DNA of 64,000 nucleotides from Panagrolaimus kolymaensis (GCA_028622995.1 JAJQJQ010000017.1:3410001-3474000); one strand, 5' to 3'; positions 13,145-25,840 are shown, counted from the stretch's first letter. Translations and numbers: made by a program. Notes: generated from the sequence alone by a model not told the origin.

Positions 13145-13624
13145 ATGTCTGGTTTTGGTGTAACTGTCGTTTCTGGAGAACCTGATGAACGCCCTCGAAT
13201 TATGTTAGCTTCTGGTGAAACAAAATTTTGTTGTCTCCTTGCCACTGGATCACTTCACTCTGTATTAAAGAATTCTGTTTTCCAAAAATTGGATCTTGAT
13301 TTAAGCCCTTCAACCACATTCTTACAATATATTAACTCAACCCCTCTTGGTGAAGCCAAAATTTCATTTACCATTGGAAATCGTAAAATGGAACATGATT
13401 TTTTTGTTGTTGATGATAATTCTTTTGGTCCTGATGATGCTATCTTGGGCTCGGGTTTTATTTTTCGGTTTAACACCTTTGGATTTAATAAAACTCATGT
13501 CACCCTTGATGATTTAAAACTTAAGAAAGCAAAGCTTGGTAATACTTCAACCGACGACGACGCACCAAAACCATCTGTTGCTTCAACATTTGTCCGCCGA
13601 ATCTTTTCTGCTATTAAAAAATAG
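13145..13624 (+). CDS. Retropepsin-like domain protein, predicted inactive (copy 1)
   Basis: This is a single-exon gene of 159 residues. Two hallmarks of the retropepsin fold are visible. Near residue 36 is CCLLATGSLHSVL, in the place of the usual hydrophobic-Asp-Thr-Gly-Ala/Ser motif. Near residue 99 is DDAILGSGFIFRF, in the place of the ILG-x-D-F motif. The catalytic Asp position holds Ala, so proteolytic activity is not expected. A strand-rich middle (TPLGEAKISFTIG) fits the family. The C-terminal 40 residues are Lys/Ser-rich and absent from copy 2. No reverse transcriptase, integrase or long terminal repeat was seen nearby, so this looks like a stand-alone or domesticated domain rather than an element. 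The assignment rests on motif reading only; DDI1-like or other clan AA relatives remain possible. Confidence 0.7.
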   Translation: MSGFGVTVVSGEPDERPRIMLASGETKFCCLLATGSLHSVLKNSVFQKLDLDLSPSTTFLQYINSTPLGEAKISFTIGNRKMEHDFFVVDDNSFGPDDAILGSGFIFRFNTFGFNKTHVTLDDLKLKKAKLGNTSTDDDAPKPSVASTFVRRIFSAIKK

Positions 13625-14760
13625 AATTTTTTTTGTTGGTAGTGAATTCGCAATAATAACTAACACCCAAAATATTTGTTATCCTTTTTTTGTATTCTTA
13701 TTATTTATTTTTTTCTATTATTTATAGTTATTACTGTTGTTACTTGTTGTTGCGAATAAATATCTTTTTCTATTTACAATACGTTTTTTATTAACAAAAA
13801 TAGCTATCCATACATACTTTAAAACAAAATGGTTGATAAAAAGCAAAAAGATATTTTTTTTATTAAAATTTGTTAATAATATCGGGCATCAAAAAAATGT
13901 GAGAACCGCAAGAAAAAAAAGTTTTTACGATAATGCTTTTTTGTACGCGAGAAATGAATCATAGCAACAACAGATATTTCGGAAATTTTTCTTTCGAAAT
14001 TTTTATTTAAAAAGTTCTTTTTTTTTTTCACGGCCAAAAAAATGGAAAAGCATCTTCTCACCATTTGTTATTATTTTTTTCTTTTTGCCCTTTCCATCAA
14101 CCAGTTTTGATCTCTGCTGCGCAACGAATTTAAAGGGCATCTTTCAAAATACTTTTCCTTTTTTTTGAAATATGACACATCATCATCATAACCTTCAGCC
14201 TTTGTTTATTCACCATTTTCGCGTTTATCTATCTTTTTTTACAACAACTTTATTGCGCGCTTTTTTGGAAAAAGTATGAGCCGCCTCATCATCAGCAATG
14301 AGCCCGCTGACTCACATAAAGGCACATTTTTGAGCTCAAAAAATTTATTCGATTTTTGTCTCACAATTTGGTTTCTTCTCTTCTAATCGTCGTAAATTTT
14401 TCCTTTTCTTAGTTATTCTTTTTTCCTGACCAAATTTTTTTGGCAGATGCCTAAACTTCTTCCTGTAACAATTTATTTCTTTAAAATTATTTTTCCTAAA
14501 TTTTATAAATTTTTTCACATGTTCTTATTGATAATACCTTATAATTTTTGTGTTTTTTATGAGTTTATAAAATGTGTCAAAAAGTTTGAAATATGAATCT
14601 AAAAGTATTTCACCATTTCGTGATTTATACATTTTTTTCTTATGTTTTTGTTCTAAACAAAATTTTTTTACGCGGTCTTTTTTGCCATCATAATTTTGCG
14701 TAAAAAGTGTTGTTATTTTTTTTATAGATTTCTTCACCTTTTCCAAGCATCTTTTTGATC
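13625..14760. other. Spacer between the two retropepsin-like paralogues
   Basis: AT-rich sequence without a supported exon. It contains 3' UTR and promoter DNA of the two paralogues. An acceptor-like TTTTTTTATAG just before the second ATG resembles the arrangement upstream of the first copy. Confidence 0.5.
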
Positions 14761-15141
14761 ATGTTTACTGTTGTTGGTGAACCCGATACTCGCCCCCGTG
14801 TTATGTTAAATTCCGGTGAAACAAAGTTCCGTGCCCTCATTGCCACTGGCTCCGCTGATTCTTTCATGCGGTCATCAACTTTCAAAAAAATGGGTCTTGA
14901 ACTTCAACCCACTTCAAGAACTTCAAATTACATTCCTGATACTCCACTAGGCAAAGTCGTTGCTAAAATTCACGTTGGAACGAAATCAACTTTTCATGAA
15001 TTCCTCATCATGGGCGATGATAAATGTCCAGATGATGCACTTATTGGCATGGATTTTATTATGAAGTTCGGCGACTTTGGATTTCATAAAAATCATGTTA
15101 CATTTGGTGATTGCAAAGTTTACCTTGAAAAAATGTTTTAA
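14761..15141 (+). CDS. Retropepsin-like domain protein, predicted inactive (copy 2)
   Basis: This is a single-exon gene of 126 residues and a tandem paralogue of the gene at 13145, with shared blocks GEPD-x-RPR-(I/V)-ML, SGETKF and TPLGK/E. The active-site position reads ALIATGSADSFM near residue 31, again Ala where Asp is expected. The second hallmark is intact as PDDALIGMDFIMKFG near residue 94. It ends soon after the fold, without the Lys/Ser-rich tail of copy 1. The start is the ATG at 14761; an upstream TTG in frame is not a likely start. Both copies keep open frames while lacking the same residue, so the loss probably came before the duplication. Confidence 0.7.
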   Translation: MFTVVGEPDTRPRVMLNSGETKFRALIATGSADSFMRSSTFKKMGLELQPTSRTSNYIPDTPLGKVVAKIHVGTKSTFHEFLIMGDDKCPDDALIGMDFIMKFGDFGFHKNHVTFGDCKVYLEKMF

Positions 15142-18100
15142 AATATCAAATGTTGCATTTTTTTTGTGTTGAATTGTAATAAGAAAAAATAAATTTTTTA
15201 TATGATGAAATTTCTTTCTTTTTATTTGATAAATCATAAACAAAGAAGCTCTTAATTTACAAAATAACTTAACTCCGTGTCTGCCCAAAGTTTATATCTT
15301 CATTATTGATGTTCACGACCGGCTTGCATATAGCATATATAAAAATTACTTACAATTTGTAGAATTCATTCAAAGCTAAACAAATTTGAATTAGTCAATT
15401 ACCGTTTGATTTTTTAGCTATTTCTTCTTAGTAGCTTTGGCCCCAATGATTTAACCAAGGTTCATTAGCTTTTGTTGGTTTTTGACATTACTAGATTATG
15501 TCGTTTGTAAAAAAAGGTTTAGCAAAAAAATAAGATTAAATATTCAAAAAAAGAAAAGGAAGAGAAAAATCAAGGCATCTGCATCAATTTCTGCTGCCAA
15601 TGAGTTAAAATAACTACAAATGGGAAATGAAAAGCAAATGAATCAAATGTGCCATACAAAAACAAACAAAAAATCTTTGGGCACATATGAAAAATAAATA
15701 ATGATATGATGACCTAACCTCGTGATGACGAGAAATGGATGTTAAATATGTAAAGTAACCTGTTACATAGTTGCCAAAATAGTTAATTATTCAATATTTT
15801 TTTTTGCAACAGTTATGTATGTCATATTTATAATTTACATATATATTAATGCCCAAAAAATACAAACTCATGTTATTTAAAAGCCACCAACGTTATTTTG
15901 TTAAAAAAAAATAGCGAAGCAGCTCCACGTTCTAAAAATTACGGTTTTGGTGGTTGTCTTCATAATTTAAGAAACTTCCTTGTTCTTTTTTTATTTCTTA
16001 CGTTTCATCTACAAAAAAAAACAACATGCTTCAATGATTTGAGAAAATACAAATTACGGTTAAAATTAAAGTTTGAATAAGGATCATTTAGCCTACAATT
16101 TTTCTTCTCTTAAATTTAAAGTTAATAATTAGAATATGTTTTTTAAAAGTAAATATTCAGGACTTTTTCGTTGGATTTGTTTAATAAATTTCACACAAGA
16201 CAACTTGAGTGAGTTTATAATTCTAAGAAGCTTCCTAAATAATTTAATTCTTTTTAGGAACAAAAAACACCCACGGAAGAACTCGAAGCGGGAAAGCCAA
16301 GTGAAGCGTCGTCTACATGTTTTTATTTATTTACTGAAGAAAGGATAAAATTGTGTTGGTTGCTAAATTGAATTTTTGTTTTGTCAAAAATCAAAGTGTA
16401 AAGAGAAAAGAAGACGAGCTCTATCTTTCCCTTGATTAACTTTAAAATTCTTCAAGTGTGATAATAAGCTTTTTGTTAAGCATTGTGTTTTTTCGTTTCC
16501 TTTAAAAGTTACTAGTTTTGAATGTCCCATTTTCACGTAAAACAAACTTGCTGACGTCGTGTTTTGTTTTTTATAGGAGGATTTAAGCTTTTAAGGTGCC
16601 AAAAAGTTGATAATGTCTTTAATCATTTTGAATTCTTATGAAGAATATTTTAAAGGTTTATGGTTAACTTTCTACTATTTTTACGCTTAAATATAACTTG
16701 ATTATCCAGATATTCGTGAATTTTATCTTTGTTTTTGTTTTTTCAGGTTCCATAAATATTAAAGAAGAAAAAATTACTTGATTTGCCATATCTTAAAATT
16801 ACGATGTTGTTGTAAAATTAATCTTTTTTGCAACGTAAAAGTAACAAACATTTTTTTTATTAATCAACAAAAAGTGACTTTTCCCTGTCCATATTTTGTA
16901 TTTTCCTTTGTGGCCATTTTTTTTGGCCTTTCTTTTTACTCATTCATTCAATGACTGACTAGACACAACTTCCGCTAATTTTAAAAGTCTTTTCACATTC
17001 TTCCATTATTTTTTAACGATACTAATTAGACACATTTGAAATGGGTTTAAATTTTAACAAAGCCTTCCTTTCCTCGTGCTCTTTTTCATTTTCCATTTTT
17101 TTTGTTTCTTCTTTTCCACCTCCACAAATTAAATTAATTCAAAAAATAACATGATTTTTATATGACGAGTTTTTTTGTTAAATTCATATTAAAAAAATTT
17201 AAAAATTGAATATTTAATTTATTCTCTTTTTTGTATTCATTCCTACTATGTTCAATTGTTTGTAGCTATTCAATTATATTACCCTCTTTTAAAACGTGTT
17301 TTGACATTTTATAAATTTGTTTTAATAACATAATTAAATTATGGGTAAAAATAGCAGTGAATCGATGAAAATATTTAGTGTTATTTTTGTCTCATTTAAT
17401 TTGGTAATAAGATTAAATGAAAAAAAGTGACAAAAGTTTGAATTCACTAAAAGTCTAATATGAGTTTTTTAAAGTTTTGTCCAAAATTAAACTAAAATTT
17501 TTAACTTTAAAGTGAAAAGAAATATAAAAAAAAGTTTTCTACTTTTTATTAAGCTTACGCATACATAAAAAATAAAGACAGTACTATTGCGTGAAAACTG
17601 TTTAAAATAATAATAGAAATACCTTTTACTTTTTTATATAACTTTGTATGTCATAGTAATTCATGAGTTATAAAAATAAAAATAAACGAATGACCCAAAA
17701 TTACGCGCCAAACATATCGTAATGCCGTTGTTTTTTATTTTATTTTTCTTTAAGCTTTTTTTTTAGAAAATTGCAAAATTAAAATTAAAAAGTGGACCCA
17801 AAAAACTTTTTTGCTAAATTTTACGCAACCATTTAAAACTGTGTCTTCGCATGATATTTTTGTTTTGTTTTTTTCTTGGGCTTTTAGCACTTTTTCTAAC
17901 TTTCCATGGTTTTTAAGAAAATCTTTTTTTTTTCTTTAATAAGTTTGATGAGTTTACAAATTGTTGTTTTTCACATAAATTTTTTATTATCATTTTTTTG
18001 TGAAAACAAGGGTTCTCAAACTTTTATGAATGAGTGATAAACAAAGTGAAAAGGAAAAAACATGAGCTGATAAAAAATTCTTGGATTTCCGGTTACCCTC

Positions 18101-21100
18101 TTTTCATTTATAAATGAGCCTCGCTTGAAAGACATATAAAAAATCTGTTTTGGCATTCATATTAATATTTTAAATAATTTTTAAAATAGAGTCTTGTTTT
18201 TTGGCTTCATTCATGGAGTCCTTATTTTTTTAAAACAAAAACAAGGATGAATCTTTGTGAAGGACATTCATTGTCTTGTTTTGTTTTTTATCCTTGGAAT
18301 AAATTTTCAATTCAGTTGTCAAAAGATTTTATTTTCAAGATATAATAACACAATGCCTCCTGCTTCCTTTTTCGTTCTGTCTTCTGACCAAATTATTTTA
18401 TAAAAAACTTTCATTTGCACTCTTTGTTCTTATAAAATTAGAATTGGAACCATGGAAGATGTAACACTTCCAAAAATTTTTTGTTTTGCCCTAGCAAATT
18501 CCTGGAGTTCTCTTCTTTTTCGCAATTTTTTTTTCTGTTATTTCCTTTTAAAATTACATTTTTAAGTAAAATCGGAAGTGAAGGTTGAAACACTTGTACC
18601 TCCCTGCTTGAACAAAAAAATAAAATGTGGCCCATTTAAGTCATTTCCTTTGCATATATATATATTTTTGAAACATAAGCTCATAAAAAATAGGAACAAA
18701 AGAGATACTTCTTCGGCTATGATGCTTCTTCCTTTTTTTCCTCTTCTCTTGTTGCTTTGGAAAAACAAGAATATGGAAACAAAGCACTTCATCTCCTTCT
18801 TCCTAAAGAACAACTACTACCAAAAAAATCATGTTTCGAATTTTAATGAAATGACGTTTCTCATTTTTTTACTCTCAGAAAAATATACTTGAAACTAAAA
18901 TACATGTAATATATGTATTTTTAGTTTTTTCTGCATTTCTCTTATTTAAACATTTGGTTTAAATACTGAATATTCACCATCATGCCCCTTGAACTTGGAT
19001 ATTATACTTTTTTTAGTTAACCTTTAAAAAAAGTGTTCGTCATTTTTAAACAAATTGCTTTTGTTGTCTGTTTTCATAGTAAATCATTTATTTCACCGTA
19101 TGATTTACTGTCGCTTTTGATTTTCAAAAAGAAAATTTTTATATAGGAAATAAAGCAATAATTCATTATCTTTTTTTTCTTCTTTAAACCATCGACAGCC
19201 ATTCTTTATTTCTCAAATTTTGAGGCCATTATTCAAAAAATCTTTCAGTTTTTTTCTTTCATTGTTAGGGATACATACATACCTTTTGAAATAGAAATTT
19301 GAGGCAACTTCAAACCGCTTCGAAATGTTGTGTTTTTGCTATGAAAAAAAAAGAATATTTTGAGTTTCGAATCTTGTTATTTTTTAAAAGTTCAATAAGG
19401 AATGTTTTCAGAATTTGTTCCCTTCAAAAAACGTAACACGTTCCATTGAAAAAAAAAAACATATTTAAATGTATTGCAATTCATGAAATGCTTTTTTTGA
19501 ATGGGTTTGAAATTGCCGTGAATTAAATAAATTTTTAAAAGGAGGCGTTTTTATGAAAAACCATCCTCAAAAAATTAAAGGCATAAAAAAGGCTTTCCAA
19601 AAATTGTTTTTTTCAAAGTTTCAAAAGTCTAGTCTCTGATTTTTGAGTGATAAACGAAGACATCTTGTTTGCTTATTTATGAACGTTAAATAAATTTTTC
19701 ATTTACTTTCTTTATAAATTTTTTATTTTTGTTTATTTCTCTTTTGTCATTCTAAAAGGAACAAACCCCACCTCCGCATTTATGTGGATGGCCCCGCCTA
19801 TAATTTTGGTTTTAAATCAGAGGACAAAGCTTCTTTTTTTTCATGCAAAAAAAGATTTCATTATTCTGGCTTCTTACCGCTTGCAAAATGGCGGAGCAGT
19901 GTGAGGAAGCTTTTTGAAAGATATTTAGAAAAGTTCAAAAAATAAAAACGGTTTCTTAACGGTTGTTGAATTTCAAGTAGTTTATTTTTGTTGTTGTTTT
20001 TTTAACGAAAAGAGTTTCTTGTTAAATAAAAAAAACACTTGCATGCGACTAATGTGGCGGCATAAGTTTTTTCATTTTTTCTTTGAGAAAGGTTAAAGTT
20101 TAGTTAGCAGTGAATGTCAGTGACATTTTAGTGTTTGTTATTATTATTGTAAGTTTAGTCAAGCGATAGTTTATTTAGTATAGGGATCCTAAGAATTTAA
20201 TAGTTCGAGTTCGTAGAAGTAACTTAACTTGTGTATTTTTCCCTGTTCTTTGATGGGGTTTTTATTTTCCATTTGATCGTCTCTGATTATTATTATTTTT
20301 TTGCAACCAAAGTGCCTTTATTTTCTTCTTCTATGGTTTCTTGGTTTTCATTAATCATCTTTTTTCATATGAGTGACTAATAACTACTGGATTAAATAAC
20401 TTTATTAATTTATTTTAAACATATTTTTCCTTAACCAAAAAAAATTAATAAAAAAGCTAAAGTTCATTTAAGATTTTTTCTCTCCAAATCCAAACAAAGA
20501 AGTAATAATTAATTGAAAAATCTTCTACGTAATCATTGTTTGCAAAAGCTTTTTTATGAGAAATTTTTTTTACTTATAAAAGTCATTCATAAATATTTTT
20601 TTCGGGATTGTGAAAGGACATGGGTGTGGTTTTATGGAAACACTTAAAAAAGCCCGATTGCTTCCGACAAGTTAAGCGTTTTAAAATTTGTTTTTTTTTC
20701 TTCCGTGGTGGTGAGACAGATACCAAAAACAACAAGTGGTTAGCAAGAAATTCTTAGAAAATGGCATAAAACAAAAGCATTATTTGGTTTTTATCCTTTT
20801 TTCGGTGTTGTTTAAACAAAATGAATTCTGAGCCGTTTTAAATTTTAATATAAAAGAAGTGGAAATGCCAAAATTGTAGTTGTTGAGAAGAAATAACATT
20901 TTTTTCACACTTTTTTTTAAACTAGAGATTTTATTCTTTGTTCGTTATATGTTTTTTTTTCAACGGAAGTTGCGTAAAGAATACGAAAAGACATTAACAC
21001 AAAAGATTCTCTTTTTTTTTTTGAAACTAAAAAACGCAAATCTGTTTTTTTTATTTAGGTGAAAAATTTGAAATTTATCAAAGGTAAAAAAATTATGCTT

Positions 21101-21252
21101 TCGTGTTTGCGTGTTCGTGGGTTTTTATAATTTTCTCTTCGTTTTTTTGTACTTTAAATAAAATAAAAAAACAGCTGACTAATTTTTTTTTATCGTTTTA
21201 GACGTCGTTTGGGTTTTTCACGCATTTCATTTTAAAAAAATAGTTTAAAGCT
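15142..21252. other. Gene-poor 6 kb, upstream of the FLP gene
   Basis: No complete gene is supported. Two short coding-like pieces at about 15913-15970 and 16136-16380 are discussed as a finding. The motif GGAGGCGTT occurs at about 19541. Microsatellite-like poly-T and poly-A runs dominate. Just upstream of the FLP gene an acceptor-like CGTTTTAG near 21200 could be a spliced-leader or 5' UTR splice site. Confidence 0.45.
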
Positions 21253-21579
21253 ATGACTCGAGTAAGCAGTTATTTTGCAATTTTTGCGATTCTATTTTCT
21301 GTTTTAATGGTATTTTCTGAAGCAAAGCCATACAGTTGGGATCTTTCATCCGAAGTAAGTGACTCCTATCATGTCTTACGTGCCATTTTAATAAATTATT
21401 CTTTTAAGGAAGATATGTTTCGATCTGTAAGAGCTCCAGGTGTGAAATGGATGCGTTTTGGTAAGCGAGCACCTGCAGCTAAATGGATGAGATTTGGAAA
21501 ACGCGCGCCAGCAGCAAAATGGATGAGATTTGGTAAACGTAGTAGCAATGATGAAAATACTGACATGATTGAATATTAG
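21253..21579 (+). CDS. flp-22: FMRFamide-like neuropeptide precursor, flp-22 type
   Basis: The precursor enters the secretory pathway through an N-terminal signal peptide (hydrophobic [15 protein letters not shown], then SEAKP). It is then cut at dibasic sites to release amidated peptides acting on neuronal GPCRs. Three tandem units end in [28 protein letters not shown] and again [10 protein letters not shown], each followed by Lys-Arg, with Gly as amide donor. C. elegans flp-22 is known for three copies of SPSAKWMRFamide, so this is the likely orthologue, with the N-terminal residue of each peptide changed. A 54-bp segment (21355-21408) has a GTAAGT donor and a TTCTTTTAAG acceptor and keeps the frame. 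It is probably an intron, giving a 90-residue precursor rather than 108. Confidence 0.95.
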   Translation: MTRVSSYFAIFAILFSVLMVFSEAKPYSWDLSSEVSDSYHVLRAILINYSFKEDMFRSVRAPGVKWMRFGKRAPAAKWMRFGKRAPAAKWMRFGKRSSNDENTDMIEY

Positions 21580-22291
21580 AAAATAAAAAGAAAAGTAAAA
21601 TACGGAAATAAAAAATATATTCGTTGCCATTAACGCCGCGCCGCTGTTGTTGTTTGATTTTTTTTCAAAAAAGATAATTTATCAATTTTAATGTTTTTTA
21701 AATTATGTAAGGAACCTCGTATGCTACTGATGCAAAAATAAAATAATAAAAGGTATATATTTTTTAAAATTTTACCGTACCTCAACAATGATGATGCGAA
21801 TATTAATTTTCAGGTTCTCTCTTTTCCACTTAAATCGCTGTTATTTATTACAAAGTCCTCTCTTGCGTCCGTTCAATGCCTCTTCCCTTCCTTCACATTT
21901 CTCTCTTCAACAAGCAAACAAAACATTCACTCAAATTGCACTCATGCTTTTCCAAAAATACTGTAGGATTTCTTGACTTTAACACAACAACAAAAAAACT
22001 ACGTCATTTTTTCCCCTTCAATCTTTTTTATTTTTTTGTATACAAAATTGCAATATGTATTTGTTTCTGTTAACCTACTAACTTCCTCCCGATTTTTTTC
22101 TTCTTCTTCTGTTTTCTTTGTGCACTTTTAAAAAAGTTAATGTTATTTATTTATTTATTTTTCTGAAATTTCCAATAAACTTCCATTTTTGTTGGAACAA
22201 AAATGTTTAAATATACATAGGAAATTATAAAACCTTAAAGCTACAATGTATGTTCTTATTAATTATTTTAAAAACAAAAATATAAATATTT
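21580..22291. other. Spacer between FLP and transporter genes
   Basis: This region holds the 3' flanks of two convergent genes (AATAAA-like signals near 21737 on the plus strand). The open frames at 21788-22073 are low-complexity and have no support. Confidence 0.5.
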
Positions 22292-24183
22292 TTAAACTGG
22301 ATTTGAAGAGTAATTATTATTTTTGGGATTTTCAGGTTCATCAACATACAAATCTGCAGGGTTTATCGATTCCAAGGGAGATATTTTAGAGCGCCTTGTT
22401 ATTGAATTTGATGGCGTCACTTTAGTCCATTCTGCGGGTTCACCGGAACAAAATAGACAAAATACTATATTTGTTGCAATCAACGAACCAGTCATAAACC
22501 AAAATATTTTTCCCCATTCTTCTTGTGTACCATTAGGAGCTAATCCATTCTTTACAAATGGTACAAATACCATAGTTAAAGTTAAACCTTAAAGCAACCA
22601 AGTTATTAAATAAATTTTAGAATACCGACTTACCTAAAGATACATTTCCTGTTACAAAAGGCGAATATTGACGAGATACAATTGGTCCAGCCTTGAAAAA
22701 GCCACCCGTTGTAAATCCAAGTAAAGCTGTTGCAACACTTAAAAGTATGAAGCAAAGCATGCTATTTGATGTTGGAGTAAAGCAGAGAATTACAAGAAAG
22801 ATGGAACATCCAAAATATGCAATGGAATTGAAAAATCTTAAGCGATTTGTTTCACTTATGCATCGAAATTTATCGCTTAAAAATCCGCAACTAATTTTGA
22901 GAAGAAACTCTAATGCAGATGGTAGAGCCGCAGAAAGGCCACTTTCAGCTACGGCCATTCCAAGGGCGTCATGAAAATAACTTGGAGAATAAAGAAAAAC
23001 TAAAAATAAATATGTTTATTTTTGTTTTATCTTTTTTAGCTTTTTTGAAATCATACCAATGTTTACACAAATAAAATTTCCAATTGATGCAATCCATACC
23101 GCCCAAACTGCGGGTGTTTTTAAGATAGCAATATATGGAATTTTATTTTCTTCATGTTTTGATTGGCGCGATTTGTTAATTGAAATTTTAGTTGATTCTC
23201 GTCTACTTACGAGAGGATGTCTTTCTACAAAAGAAAATTTTTTATGTAAACAAAAGACCTCAAAAAAGTTTTAAACCTGGAGTATTACGGTAAAGAAGTG
23301 CAAAAGCCACAAAGACTACACCACATACGATAGCATGTCCATAAAAAACGCTAGCCCATCCAAGGGAGGAGCTTTCACAAAGAATTCCAGAAATTGGCAT
23401 GCTTAAGGTTGGGGAAAGTTGAATGTATGCAACAAGGGATGAAACACAAAGGCCATATTGTTTGTAATATGTCCATCTTGAAGAAACAGCTCCAATAACT
23501 AAAAAATAAATGTAAAATAACAATATTTTTAAATCTCTCAATAATTCTAACCTGGAAAACTTGCGGAAAATGCTACACCTTGTAAGGCTCGAAGAATGAT
23601 AGATGGAATAAACCCATTTCGAATGGCTAAAGGCATGAATGCAGTGGCAATTAATGAGATTCCGCCACAAATAGTAAAAATTGATCGAGCTCCAAACTTT
23701 GAAATGAGTGGTGTAACAATAAAATTTGATATAACTGCTGCAGCTGCAACTGCTGAAGTTAAATATGTTCTTTGACTCGTGGAAAAATGCATCGGCTCGG
23801 ATTTATCAACAGCCTCGATTGAAGTAATCAATGTTTGGTTGAGATCTGTATTATTCAATGTTGGATCACCTTGGGTGCAAACCATAACAAAATTAAATGC
23901 CAAAATATTTGACCAAGTTGAAGTCAAACATAAAAGAGTAATGCCAACAAGGAGGAAACGGGTCCAAGTTCTGGCTCGAGAAAGGCATCCTGAAATATTG
24001 CTATCGAGTAAAAGAATGCTTCACAAAATCATCAAGTAAGTCTAAAACCATAGCCTTGAAACAAAAAAAGTATTAACCTTTTAATGGCGATATATGAGGA
24101 GCTTCAGGATTAGCTCGATGGGATTGATGCCTTGAAGCAAATCGAGCTCTTCCATTTTCCTCTTTTACCTCTAATTCAACCAT
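22292..24183 (-). CDS. SLC17-like major facilitator transporter
   Basis: Six exons join in phase: 24078-24183, 23552-23989, 23277-23498, 23057-23224, 22634-22999 and 22292-22587. They give 531 residues, typical for SLC17 organic-anion/phosphate/vesicular glutamate transporters. After a polar N terminus comes TM1 (RTWTRFLLVGITLLCLTSTW), then a loop with Asn-linked glycosylation sites (NNTDLNQT). Next are FSTSQRTYLTSAVAAAA and a second half with SYFHDALGMAVAESGLSAALPS. Near the C terminus, APNGTQEEWGKIFW matches the conserved SLC17 loop before the last helix. It likely sits in a plasma or vesicle membrane. The substrate cannot be read from the sequence. The C-terminal tail after residue 465 is polar and Pro/Asn-rich. 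Confidence 0.9.
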
Positions 24184-25840
24184 AGTGGCTAACTGACTAA
24201 AAAACAGAATTAATTTTCAGAAGAATTGAAAAAATAATGACGAAAGCGAGGAATCAAGTTTTATTAATATAAAAATAATAATAATAAAACAAAGATATTG
24301 AAAAAGCGATAACAATTTAATCTTTCAACGTTCAATTCTTTCTAATTGTTTATAAAAAAAGAGGAATGAGTCCTTCCAATTAGGAAGAAAAGACTTTACA
24401 GGATTCATCATTCTTTTAAAAATGTAAGAATCATCGTCTTTTGTGAATAGTTTTTAAAGGAAAAAAAGTGAAAGCAAAAAAAAATTGTTACGGTTGATTT
24501 TTTTCTTAACAATCATTTAAGAAAAATGAAAGCCAAAGCCACGCCTGCTTGGCTCATTTTTTTCTTTCATGATAGAAGGTCGCGAGTCGCGACTCAAAGA
24601 CTATTGGTGTGCACTTATTTTGCCTTATCGATGAACAACGGCCTGAACTTTGGTAAAACAAAATTTTTATTTGTTTTTTTCTTTTCTTCATGTTTTATTT
24701 TAAAATTAACAACGAACAAGATATAATACCATTTTTTCCTTTTGTTTGTTTTAAATGTAAAAAATAATCATTTAATTCAATAATGAAAAAAAGTTTAACA
24801 TTAAATTAAAATAAACAGTCAAGCTTTATGGTTGAAAGAAGGTTTAATTTGTTGAGTAAACTATCATAAAATGTTTTTAACAAATATAATCCCTCTCATG
24901 TTTTCTTAACAAAATATAAAATACATGCTTACGTATTCTCAAAAAACATGCGACTCGTTTTTTTGGTTTGTTGTTTTTACCGATAATAATCAAACAGAAA
25001 TTCATCTTTGAAAAATATGTTTTTTATTTAAATCAAAAAATAAAAATATAAATTAAACTAAAATAATTGCTGTTTTATTTATTTCTGATTCCAAGAAATC
25101 TCAAAAATGAAATAATAAAATATCAAGTTGTCATATCGATTTATTTAAAATACTGTATCAGATTTAATAATATTTTTCATAACAAAAGAAACTGGAAAGA
25201 ATTATAAGAATATAATAAGAAAAATAAAAATTAAATTTATAGTTTCACGAAGAAAAAAAACTATTGAAATTAAGAGTTTAAAAAAAAAATGCGAGCATTG
25301 ACTTTATTTGGCGGGAAAAGAGAGAAGTTGTTGGTACCACACGATAGAAAAGGTGTTCGTTTCCTCTTATTTTTTAACCTCTTTTTTCAAATTTTTAATT
25401 CCTCTATATTTTTACTTATCGCCCATTTATTTCTTCTATAAAAATTTGGATAATCTGGCATCGCATACTCAAGAGACAATATGCGAGATATGTAAACTTC
25501 TAAATTTATTTTTTAAAGATGTTATGTGTTTTAAAAATGCGTAAACTAAACAATGAACGTAAAGATTTTAATTCCAAAATATTTTTATTTAACTTTTTTA
25601 TTTATTTACTGAAGCATATCGAAAATACTCTAACATATGACTGTATTTTCTTTAAATGAATCCATTTAAATTTGAATAATAATGATTCATACATGAATGA
25701 GGATTAAATGGAATTGCTCGCTGAACTTTCGTCTATTGATTTTTTCGTAAAAGTTCAACGACAAAAAAACAAAAATATTGTTTGTAGAAAAATTGTATTC
25801 CTGCTTGGATGACTTTTTTGCAGCAATGATCAGCACTTAA
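24184..25840. other. Intergenic, AT-rich
   Basis: Upstream region of the minus-strand transporter gene, followed by simple AT-rich DNA. No exon chain, RNA gene or promoter motif stands out. Confidence 0.5.

Noticed and set aside
13145..15141. An LTR retrotransposon or endogenous virus around the retropepsin-like genes
   Set aside because: No long terminal repeats, reverse transcriptase, integrase or capsid-like frames were seen between 12 and 16 kb.
18438..18892. Overlapping frames on both strands
   Set aside because: They are low-complexity Phe/Lys/Leu-rich products of AT-rich DNA, with no splice support.
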